This document shows, in pieces, positions 55,801 to 64,000 of a DNA stretch of 64,000 bases. Positions within the stretch are counted from its first letter, which is position 1. Every line of letters starts with the position of its first letter. The stretch comes from Sva-07 sp963828415 (GTDB lineage: Bacteria; Actinomycetota; Acidimicrobiia; Acidimicrobiales; Ilumatobacteraceae): the NCBI GenBank assembly GCA_963828415.1, contig CAWHEI010000001.1, positions 1 to 64,000 of the forward strand. Direction: 5' to 3'. The position numbers were made by a program, and so were the translations under genes. The notes under the pieces were generated by a model. The model was not told the DNA's origin. It searched no databases and was given only the letters and a program-made list of their open reading frames with translations.

Positions 55801-58800
55801 GGTCTGCGGATCTACGGCGCAGCACCGGTGTCGAGCATTGACGCACCTGTGCCATCGCCCGAGCCGGCACCGGAGCGCACCGAAGGTCGTCGCCTCGACG
55901 CCGAGCCGGTCGTGATCACCGGCGCCGCGCTCGGTCTGCCGGGCGTCGACCACGTCTTCGACGACGCCAACATCGAACGCATCCTCGCTGGGCAGCAGTT
56001 CATCTCCGCGCTCCCCGAGGCCGCCCGTGACCGCATGGCAGACATGCACATCACCCGGCTGGTCAAGAGCGAGGCCGGCGGAGCGAGCTTCGAGACCATC
56101 GATGATCCTGCGGACGTGATCAAGCTCGCCGGCCGGCGAGCCCCACTCGACATCGTCGAACAGTTCGCCGTCGAGTCAGCTCGCGACGACGCATTCGACA
56201 ACACGACCAGGCTCGCCGTGGGCGCCGGCTTCGACGCGCTGCGCGACGCGGGCATCCCCTTGGTCATGCGCTACAAGACGACCACGCTCGGCACCCAACT
56301 GCCCGACCGATGGGGACTGCCCGACGCCCTGCGCGACGACACCGGCGTGATCTTCGCCAGCGCGTTCCCGGGCTACGACCGATTCGCCGCCGACATCGAG
56401 GCGTACACCGCCGACCGCGCTCGCCGCGAGCATCTGCTGGCCCTCGAGGGCGTGCGGAGCCGACTCGACGCCAGCGGACCGAACGTCGCCGAGATCGATG
56501 CGCTGATCGATGCGCTGAGCGCCGAGCTCGACGAGCACCCCTACGAGTTCGACCGCCGGTTCCTGTTCCGCGTGCTGTCGATGGGGCACTCGCAGTTCGC
56601 CGAACTCATCGGCGCCCGCGGTCCGAACACGCAGGTCAACGCAGCGTGCGCGTCGACCACCCAGGCCCTGTCCGTCGCCGAGGACTGGATCCGTGCGGGA
56701 CGCTGTCGCCGAGTGGTCGTCGTGTCCGCCGACGACACCACCAGCGACTCGCTCCAGCCGTGGATCACGAGTGGGTTCCTCGCCAGCGGCGCTGCAGCGA
56801 CCGACGAACACGTCGAAGACGCCGCGACGCCGTTCGACAAGCGACGCCACGGCATGATCGTCGGGATGGGCGCGGCGGCCTTCGTGGTGGAGTCGGCCGA
56901 TGCCGCACGCGAGCGTGGCCTGCAACCGATCTGCGAGGTGCTCGGCGCAGTGACTGCGAATTCGGCCTTCCACGGCACTCGACTCGACGTGGAGCACATC
57001 GGTTCGGTGATGGAGGCGGTCGTTCAGCAGGCCGAGTCGCGTGGGGTGACGCGGGAGTCCATCGCCGACGAAGCGATGTTCGTCTCACACGAGACGTACA
57101 CACCGGCTCGGGGCGGATCCGCAGCGGCCGAGATCTCGGCGCTCCGCCGCGTGTTCGGGCGGGCGGTCGATCGTGTCGTCATCACGAACACGAAGGGCTT
57201 CACCGGTCACGCGATGGGCGCGGGCATCGAGGACGTCGTGGCGATCAAGGCACTCGAGACCGGCATCGTGCCGCCGGTGCCCAACTACCGCGAACCCGAT
57301 CCCGATCTCGGTGCGCTCAACCTCTCGCAGGGCGGCGCCCACCCGGTGCGGTACGCGCTGCGGCTCGCTGCCGGCTTCGGGTCGCAGGTCGCGATGGCGC
57401 TGCTGCGATGGACGCCGATGGCCGATGGACAACGGCGCTCGCCCGATGCGCTCGGCTACGGCTACCGCATCATCGACGCCGCCGCATGGCAGCGGTGGTT
57501 GGACCTGGTCGGCGGACACGACGCTGCCCGCCTGGAGGTCGACCATCGCCGCTTGCGAGTCGTCGACCGCGGCGCACCCACGGCAACACGCCACGAGTCG
57601 GCGGTGCCGGTGCCGTACCGCGGGCAGTTCGCCGCTGTGCCCACCGCCGCGTCGGCGCCCGTCGTCGCTCCGGTGTCGGCGCCGAGCACTCCGGTCGAGG
57701 TGCCCGTCGTTGCTGCGGTCGTCGCGGTGGCTGATGTGGTCGCTGCACCCGCCGTCGACGACGTCTTGGCCGCGGTGACGGAGGTGGTTGCGGAGATGAC
57801 CGGCTATCCGGCGGAGTTGTTGGAGCCGGATCTGGATTTGGAAGCGGACCTGGGTGTGGACACGGTGAAGCAGGCGGAGGTGTTCGCGGCGGTTCGTGAG
57901 CGTTATGGGGTGGAGCGTGACGAGAGTCTGCAGTTGCGTGATTTCCCGACGTTGAATCATGTCGCTGCCTGGGTGCGTGACCGTACGGGGCTCGAGGCGC
58001 CTGCACCCGCTGCACCCGCTGCACCCGCTGCGTCGGCGCCCGCCCCCGTTGCGGCGCCTGCGGTGGATGAGGTGTTGGCCGCGGTGACGGAGGTGGTTGC
58101 GGAGATGACGGGGTATCCGGCGGAGTTGTTGGAGCCGGATCTGGATTTGGAAGCGGACCTGGGTGTGGACACGGTCAAGCAGGCGGAGGTGTTCGCGGCG
58201 GTTCGTGAGCGTTATGGGGTGGAGCGCGACGAGAGTCTGCAGTTGCGTGATTTCCCGACGTTGAATCATGTCGCTGCCTGGGTGCGTGACCGTACGGGGC
58301 TCGAGGCGCCTGCACCCGCTGCGCTGCACCCGCTGCGTCGGCGCCCGCCCCCGTTGCGGCGCCTGCGGTGGATGAGGTGTTGGCGGCGGTGACGGAGGTG
58401 GTTGCGGAGATGACGGGGTATCCGGCGGAGTTGTTGGAGCCGGATCTGGATTTGGAAGCGGACCTGGGTGTGGACACGGTCAAGCAGGCGGAGGTGTTCG
58501 CGGCGGTTCGTGAGCGCTATGGGGTGGAGCGCGACGAGAGTCTGCAGTTGCGTGATTTCCCGACCTTGAACCATGTCGCAGCCTGGGTGCGTGACCGTAC
58601 GGGGCTCCAGGCGCCCGCCGCTCCAACCTCAGCGCCAGTCGCAGCGTCGGCCCCGACGGCTGCGCCCGCGGTGGATGAGGTGTTGGCGGCGGTGACGGAG
58701 GTGGTTGCGGAGATGACGGGGTATCCGGCGGAGTTGTTGGAGCCGGATCTGGATTTGGAAGCGGACCTGGGTGTGGACACGGTCAAGCAGGCGGAGGTGT

Positions 58801-61533
58801 TCGCGGCGGTTCGTGAGCGTTATGGGGTGGAGCGTGACGAGAGTCTGCAGTTGCGTGATTTCCCGACGTTGAACCATGTCGCAGCCTGGGTGCGCGATCG
58901 CGCCGGCCTCGACGCCCCTACATCAGCAGCGGTTTCGACCGACGCCCAGCCTGCGACGCCCGCCGCGGTGGCGCCAGCGGCACCCGACGTGGTGCACGGC
59001 GACTTCGACGCCGTCGATGCACTGCCGCGCCGCGTACCGGTCCCGTCACTGCGACCCGACGTCGTCGCTTGCCTGCCCACCGGTGTCGAACTCGACGGTG
59101 CCCGGGTGGTCGTGATGCTCGATGAAGGCGGCGTCGGCGATGCCCTCGTGAAGCAACTCGCCAAGGCGGGCGCAACACCGCTCACATTGTCGCCCGGTGT
59201 GGCGACCGACGACCTGCTCACCATGTTGGCGGCGTGGCACGAGGAGGCCCCGATCACCGGGGTCTACTGGCTCGCAGCACTCGACGCCGACGGCGACCTC
59301 GCTGAGTACGACCTCGAACGTTGGCGCGAAGCGCTGCGCCGGCGGGTCAAGGCGCTGTACGCGACGATGCGCCACCTGTACGACGCCAGCCCGTTCCTGA
59401 TCGCGGCCACCCGGCTCGGTGGCTATCACGGCTACGACGACGCCGGCGCCACCAACCCGCTGGGCGGACCGGTCGTCGGCTTCACCAAGTCGTACAAGAA
59501 GGAGCGCCCCGACGCCACCGTCAAGGCGGTCGATCTGGCCGAGAGCCGCAAGACCACGGCGGTCGCCGAGCAGTTGATCGAAGAGACGCTGCGCGACCCC
59601 GGCTGCGTCGAGATCGGACGTGCCGACGGTGGCCGATTCGGCGTGGCGTTCATCGAATCGCCCTTCCCGGAGCGAGTCGGCGACGAACCCGCCGGCGACG
59701 AACCCGCCGGCGACCTCGATGCGCTCGGCGCGGACTCGGTGATCGTGGTCACCGGCGCCGCGGGCAGCATCGTGTCCGCCATCACGGCGGACCTCGCTGC
59801 CGCCTCGGCCGGCACCTTCCACCTGCTCGACCTCACACCGACACCCGACCGCAACGACCCTGATCTGGTGGCCTTCCGGACCGACCGGAATGCGCTCAAA
59901 TCGACCATCGCAGCACGGATGAAGGCCGCAGGCGATCACGCCACCCCGGTGGCCATCGAGCGTGAACTCGCACGCATCGAACGCCTCGACGCGGCGCTCA
60001 CCGCGGTCCAAGCGGTCGAGGCTGCGGGTGGCACGGTTCACTACCACTCCGTCGACCTCACCGACGCGGACGGCGTCGCCGCGGCGATGTCCGACGTACG
60101 CGACCGCAGCGGACACATCGATGTACTGCTGCATGCCGCCGGACTCGAGATCAGCCGGAATCTGCCCGAGAAGGACCCGCGAGTACGACCTCGTCTTCGA
60201 CGTGAAGAGCGATGGGTGGTTCAACGTCTTCCACGCTGCTCAGGACATGTCCATCGGCGTCGCCGTCGTGTTCTCGTCGGTGGCGGGCCGCTTCGGCAAC
60301 CAGGGCCAGACCGACTACTCGGCCGCAAACGACCTGCTCTGCAAGATCACGAGCAACTTCCGACGAACCCGTCCGGACACCCGTGGTCTCGCGCTCGACT
60401 GGACAGCGTGGGGCGGCATCGGGATGGCCACCCGAGGCTCGATCCCCAAGATCATGGAGATGGCCGGCGTGCAGATGCTGCCCCCGGAGGCCGGTGTCGC
60501 CTGGATCAGGCGGGAGCTGACCTCGGGCACCACCGACGCCGAGGTGATCGTCGCGGGAGTGCTCGGCATGATGGCCGGCGAGTACCACGACAGTGGCGGG
60601 GTGGACAGCGCTGCGCTCGTCGGCGATCGCGATGCTCACGGGCCGATGGTCGGCCATGCGACGCTGAGCGTGCACCACGGCATTGTCGTCGAGACGACAC
60701 TCGACCCGATGCAACAGCCGTTCCTGAACGACCACCGCATCGACGGCACCGCCGTGCTCCCCGGAGTGATGGGGATGGAGGCGTTCGCCGAGGCAGCCAG
60801 CCTGCTCGTGAGGGGCCATCAGCTCGTCGCGGTCGACGACGTGATGTTCACCGCGCCGCTGAAGTTCTACCGCGACGAACCGCGGACGCTGACCGTTCAG
60901 GCGGTCGTTCGACCCGACGGTGACGACCTCGTTGCGTGGTGCCAGCTCACTGCCGAGCGCGTCCTGCCCGGCAGCGACACACCCCAGCGCACCGTGCACT
61001 TCACCGGCCGGGTCCGGTTCGGCGTGCGGGACGCTTCGGAAACGACTGCGTTGCCGGAACCGGCCTCTGACCCGAGCGGTCCGACGCTGAGCGCGGAGCG
61101 GGTCTACTCGTTCTACTTCCACGGCCCTGCCTATCAGGTCGTCGAGTTGGCATGGCGCAGCGGCGATGTGTCCGTCGGCGTGCTCGCCGACCCGTTACCC
61201 GACAACCATCGGCCGAGCGGGCTCCCGCTGCTCAGCGCACCTCGGCTCGTCGAGCTGTGCTTCCAGACGGCCGGTCTCTGGCAGGCGGGGCGCGAGGATC
61301 GGTTGGCGCTGCCGATGCGGGTTGGGAGCGCCCGCGTCGTTGGGGATCCGAGCGTGGGTGCCGGCGCCGTGCGGGCGATCGCGCGTGAAGTCGAGCCTGG
61401 CGTGTTCGACTGTGTCGTCGTCGACGCAGCCGGCACCGTGGTCGTCCGACTCGACGGGTATCACACCATTCCGCTGCCGTCGCCGATCCCCGATGACGTT
61501 GCGGCCGATCTCCACGCCGCGTTCCGTTCGTGA
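52834..61533 (+). CDS. PfaA-like multidomain synthase KS-AT-KS-ACPx4-KR-DH, with two frameshifts
   Basis: One gene of about 2,900 residues if two frameshifts are bridged. KS1 has Cys in TDAACASG (about residue 219), HGTST and NIGHL. AT has GQGSQY and GHSLGEYG (about 713). KS2 has Cys in NAACASTT, SHET and KGFTGH. Four ACPs follow (57766-58911), then KR (TGAAGS, SSVAGRFGNQGQTDYSAAND) and DH (LNDHRIDGTAVLPGVMGMEAF, His in DHR). KS-AT-ACP-KR-DH is the order of PfaA omega-3 synthases and enediyne PKSs; the second KS between AT and ACPs is not. Frame breaks lie in the Ala/Pro linker at about 58325 and in KR at about 60178; each looks like a short deletion. No phosphopantetheinyl transferase or enoyl reductase domain is seen. 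Confidence 0.85.
57766..58911 (+). repeat. Four near-identical ~305-bp ACP-coding repeats
   Basis: Units begin at 57766, 58075, 58380 and 58683 (spacings 309, 305 and 303 bp). Each codes for about 76 residues, EVVAEMTGYPAELLEPDLDL through DLGVDTVKQAEVFAAVRERY to FPTLNHVAAWVRD, and differs by only a few bases from the others. Codons inside the units prefer G endings (GTG, GCG, TTG) and even GAT/GAA, unlike the C-ending preference of the flanking synthase, indicating recent amplification and homogenisation. The position of the modified Ser is Thr (ACG) in all four. The 305-bp spacing breaks frame. Confidence 0.9.
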
Positions 61534-61544
61534 GGCGATGAGAC

Positions 61545-64000
61545 ATGGATCTCGACCAGAACGCCGACGTGTCGATCCGCCGCCTCGGTGTCCTCGACCG
61601 TGGCGAGTCGGCAGTCCGCGTGCTGCGCGCCGTGGGAGGACTGAATGCCAATGACGACGGCGACCCGATCACGACGGTCTTGTTCCATCGCGATTCGCTC
61701 GACCCGACGCCGTGGGACGGTCGCGAGGCCGACGAGGTGCGCTCGCTCGGTTCGTCGCCGTCGAATGACGAGATCGTGGCCTCGCTGCGCCAAGCGGACA
61801 TCGACACGCTGTGGCTGGGCGGCTGGTCTCCCACCGAGCGCGCCGATCTGATCGAAGCGTGCGAAGCGGTAGGAATCGAGGTCGTCGGCCCGGACTCGGC
61901 GACCGTGCGACGGTTGGCTGACGCCGACGTCCGTCGAGGTCTTCCGGGCGGCAATGGCCAGCTCGACGCCGACGCGCCCACCCACCGCATCGACATCGAC
62001 GTGCTCGCCGACGCGCACGACACCGTTTGGAGGCTCGATACGCGAGATGTGAGCGTCGGTCGCGACGGGCGGTCACTGATTGCGGTGGCTCCATGTTCCC
62101 CGGGCGGCGCTGAATTGTGTCACCGACTCGAGTCGGCGGCGGTCGAGTTGGTGACGACCGTCGGCTATCGGGGTGCGGCCACGGTCATGTTCGCCACTGA
62201 TGGCAACGAGTTCGTGCTCGTCGATGTCGACACGGTCGCTGCTCCCGAACACGCGACGACCGAGGAACGCACTGGTGCGAGCATCATCGGTTGGCGACTG
62301 CGCATCCAACGAGGTGAGCCGCTTCCGTCCGACCCACCGGCCGACGATGGGGTTGCGGTCGAAGCGCGGCTGCTCGCCGAGGACCCCGACCGCGGATTCG
62401 CGGTCGCACCGGGACGTCTGATGTTGCTGTCGTTTCCGGTCGGAACCGGTGTCCGCATCGACGCCAACCGTCGGGTCGGCGACGCCGTCGAGGCCGCCGA
62501 CCCGCTCGTCGCCGTGTTCACGGCGTGGGGTGTCGACCGGATGGTGGCACTCGAGCGGCTTCGTCGAGCGCTCGCGCGCACCGCAGTGGTGATCGACGGT
62601 GGAACGACGAACCGCACCGTGTTGCTCGGCGTCCTGGATCACATGGCGAGCGCGTCGGGGGCCACCGACGATGCGTGGCTCGAGCAGACGTTGACGGAGC
62701 GACACCCGGGCGAACCGAACGCGATTGCGCTGCTCGCGGCTGCCGTGCAGGCCTACGAAGACGACCGGAGACACGCGCAACGCGCGTTCTACGCGTCAGC
62801 CGAACGTGGTCGGCCGCAACAACCCGTCGAGGTGGGCCACGGGATCGAGCTGCGGTATGCGGGAACCAGCTACCGGTTCGATGTCGATCGGGTCGGCCCG
62901 CGGCGATACTCGATCCGCAGCGACCACGATGTTGCCGACGTCACCGTCGACGAGCTCGACGCCTACGAACGTCGGATCACCTGCGCGGGACGCCGCCACC
63001 GCTTGATCATCGCTCCGACTGTCGACGGCGTCCGGATCGAACTCGGTGCCGAAACACACCTCGTCGAGCGAGAGGACGGGCGTGCCGTACGTGCGGAGTG
63101 GCCGGCGCTGGTGGTGAGCGCGTTGGTCGAGCCGGGTGACACCGTCGCCGTCGGCGATCCCTTGGTGGTCCTGGAGTCGATGAAGATGGAGACGACCGTG
63201 GTCTCCGCGACGGCTGGCGTGGTGACTGCGGTGGCGATCATGGCGAACGTCCAGGTCGAGCGAGGAGCGCCGCTGCTGTGGATCCGAGCGCACCACGACG
63301 GTGCCGCCGATCGGACGAACGGCTCGAACCGCATCGATCTGTCGGGGCTCCGGGAGCGGCTCGACACGACCCGCAAGCCGTGCGACCGTGTGTACGGCCC
63401 GCTCGGCGACTACTTGCTCGGCTACGACCTGTCGCCTGCTGAGCTGCGCAAGCTGCTCACGAAGCAGCGGCGCCTTGCCGAGATCGCAGCTCCTGATGAT
63501 GCCGCGCTGCTGGACTGCGAGGACGGACTCCTCGACATCTATGCCGAACTCGGTGGGTTGTATCGGCCGCAGACCGAAGCCGAACTCGAAGCTTCCACAC
63601 AGACCGAACACACCCAAGAGTTCCTGATGGCGTTCATGCAGTGGCTCGATCCCGAATTGGCGGGCCTCTCGCCCAGCTACCGAGCGCGGCTGGAGCGGGC
63701 CTTGGCGCGCTACGGCGTCGATGGGCTCGACCGGACACCTGCGCTCGAGTCCGCCATGACGTGGTTGTTCCGATCGTTGGCCCGCCTGAACGAACTCGGC
63801 ACGGTGGTTGCTGCGATTCTCGATCGGCGATTGGTGCACCGGCCGGCGCTGGCCCGCCTTGCCGACGCCGCGATGGGCGCGCGTCTCGATCGGCTCGCTG
63901 CTGCCACCCAGGGCCGTCAGCAAGCCATCGCCGACCTCGCTCGCGATGTTCGGTTCCACTACTTCGATGAACCGCCGATGGAAGCGGCGGCCGCAGAACT
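61545..64000 (+). CDS. Giant carboxylase-like protein: eroded BC + BCCP + ACC-central region (3'-partial)
   Basis: Open from ATG 61545 to the window end (at least 818 residues). Residues about 10-360 are a biotin-carboxylase remnant: VLDRGESAVRVLRAV and EACEAVGIEVVGPDSATVRRLAD match the N-domain, and IDIDVLADAHDTVW, AVEARLLAEDPDRGFAVAPGRL and LERLRRALARTAVVIDGGTTNR the C-domain. About 70 residues of ATP-grasp lid (glycine-rich loop, Lys) are missing, and the catalytic ExNxRxQVEH is DVDTVAAPEH. A BCCP domain with ESMKMET (Lys about residue 547) is intact. After it comes a helical region like the ACC central domain of large actinobacterial carboxylases. The carboxyltransferase expected next lies beyond the window. 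Starts 12 bp after the synthase stop. Confidence 0.82.
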   Translation, partial: MDLDQNADVSIRRLGVLDRGESAVRVLRAVGGLNANDDGDPITTVLFHRDSLDPTPWDGREADEVRSLGSSPSNDEIVASLRQADIDTLWLGGWSPTERADLIEACEAVGIEVVGPDSATVRRLADADVRRGLPGGNGQLDADAPTHRIDIDVLADAHDTVWRLDTRDVSVGRDGRSLIAVAPCSPGGAELCHRLESAAVELVTTVGYRGAATVMFATDGNEFVLVDVDTVAAPEHATTEERTGASIIGWRLRIQRGEPLPSDPPADDGVAVEARLLAEDPDRGFAVAPGRLMLLSFPVGTGVRIDANRRVGDAVEAADPLVAVFTAWGVDRMVALERLRRALARTAVVIDGGTTNRTVLLGVLDHMASASGATDDAWLEQTLTERHPGEPNAIALLAAAVQAYEDDRRHAQRAFYASAERGRPQQPVEVGHGIELRYAGTSYRFDVDRVGPRRYSIRSDHDVADVTVDELDAYERRITCAGRRHRLIIAPTVDGVRIELGAETHLVEREDGRAVRAEWPALVVSALVEPGDTVAVGDPLVVLESMKMETTVVSATAGVVTAVAIMANVQVERGAPLLWIRAHHDGAADRTNGSNRIDLSGLRERLDTTRKPCDRVYGPLGDYLLGYDLSPAELRKLLTKQRRLAEIAAPDDAALLDCEDGLLDIYAELGGLYRPQTEAELEASTQTEHTQEFLMAFMQWLDPELAGLSPSYRARLERALARYGVDGLDRTPALESAMTWLFRSLARLNELGTVVAAILDRRLVHRPALARLADAAMGARLDRLAAATQGRQQAIADLARDVRFHYFDEPPMEAAAAE

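Noticed and set aside
52834..61533. Enediyne-type PKS
   Set aside because: Domain order overlaps (KS-AT-ACP-KR-DH), but there is no C-terminal phosphopantetheinyl transferase, there are four ACPs and a second KS, and no enediyne cassette genes are nearby.

Overview
The window is a high-GC chromosomal segment from an actinobacterium. The codon use is strongly GC-rich at third positions, and the gene families (GRPRKW-type small protein, CopC-CopD fusion, MalT-like LuxR regulators, acyl-CoA enzymes, very large carboxylase) fit that phylum. The gene mix, with a PfaA-like polyketide/fatty-acid synthase beside a giant carboxylase, recalls the Acidimicrobiia, but this placement is inference only.

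Layout. 1-1.4 kb: the end of a frameshifted AMMECR1-domain gene, a tRNA-Arg(CCT), and a ~590-bp single-gene element with imperfect terminal inverted repeats. 1.5-7.6 kb: a metal (copper-type) homeostasis island. It holds an M56 peptidase and BlaI/CopY-type repressor diverging from a CopC-CopD protein and a DUF305 lipoprotein, then a CopB-like P1B ATPase and a CsoR-family repressor around a CsoR-type operator; the last two are frameshifted. 7.8-12.5 kb: a leftward operon of hydrolase lipoprotein, MFS exporter, thioredoxin-reductase-like flavoprotein, PPOX-fold protein and membrane protein. It diverges from a large LuxR/ATPase regulator that is followed by a carotenoid-oxygenase-like gene, a membrane-anchored hydrolase and an MDR oxidoreductase (12.4-19.1 kb). 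19.2-33.9 kb: a complete dmp-type route from phenol to central metabolites. Phenol hydroxylase P0-P5, ferredoxin, catechol 2,3-dioxygenase and all meta-cleavage steps down to pyruvate and acetyl-CoA form one tightly packed rightward operon. A GntR/FCD regulator, a HbpS/GlcG-like protein and an extra hydratase paralogue diverge from it. 34-43 kb: acyl-CoA dehydrogenase/phosphotransferase pair, TetR/SDR pair, a GH1 glucosidase with a mannitol-dehydrogenase-family gene, and several small enzymes. 43-46 kb: MOSC protein, antitoxin with toxin and integrase remnants, DUF1643 protein. 46-50.3 kb: sugar kinase plus fucose/arabinose-isomerase-like gene, and a SulP transporter. 50.3-64 kb: thioesterase, acyl-CoA dehydrogenase, an ~8.7-kb PfaA-like synthase and a giant carboxylase-like protein that runs off the window.

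The most unusual region is the last one. The synthase reads KS-AT-KS-(ACP)x4-KR-DH, and every one of its four near-identical ACPs carries Thr where the phosphopantetheinylated Ser should be. The adjacent carboxylase-like protein has an eroded biotin-carboxylase region (ATP-grasp lid and catalytic Glu-x-Asn-x-Arg lost) but an intact biotin-attachment motif. Together they look like an undescribed acyl-chain synthase system.

About a dozen probable single-base frameshifts occur (AMMECR1, GRPRKW gene, copB-like, csoR-like, MFS, SnoaL-like, synthase). Several are shortened G runs in otherwise well-conserved reading frames, so sequencing or assembly error is at least as likely as true gene decay.
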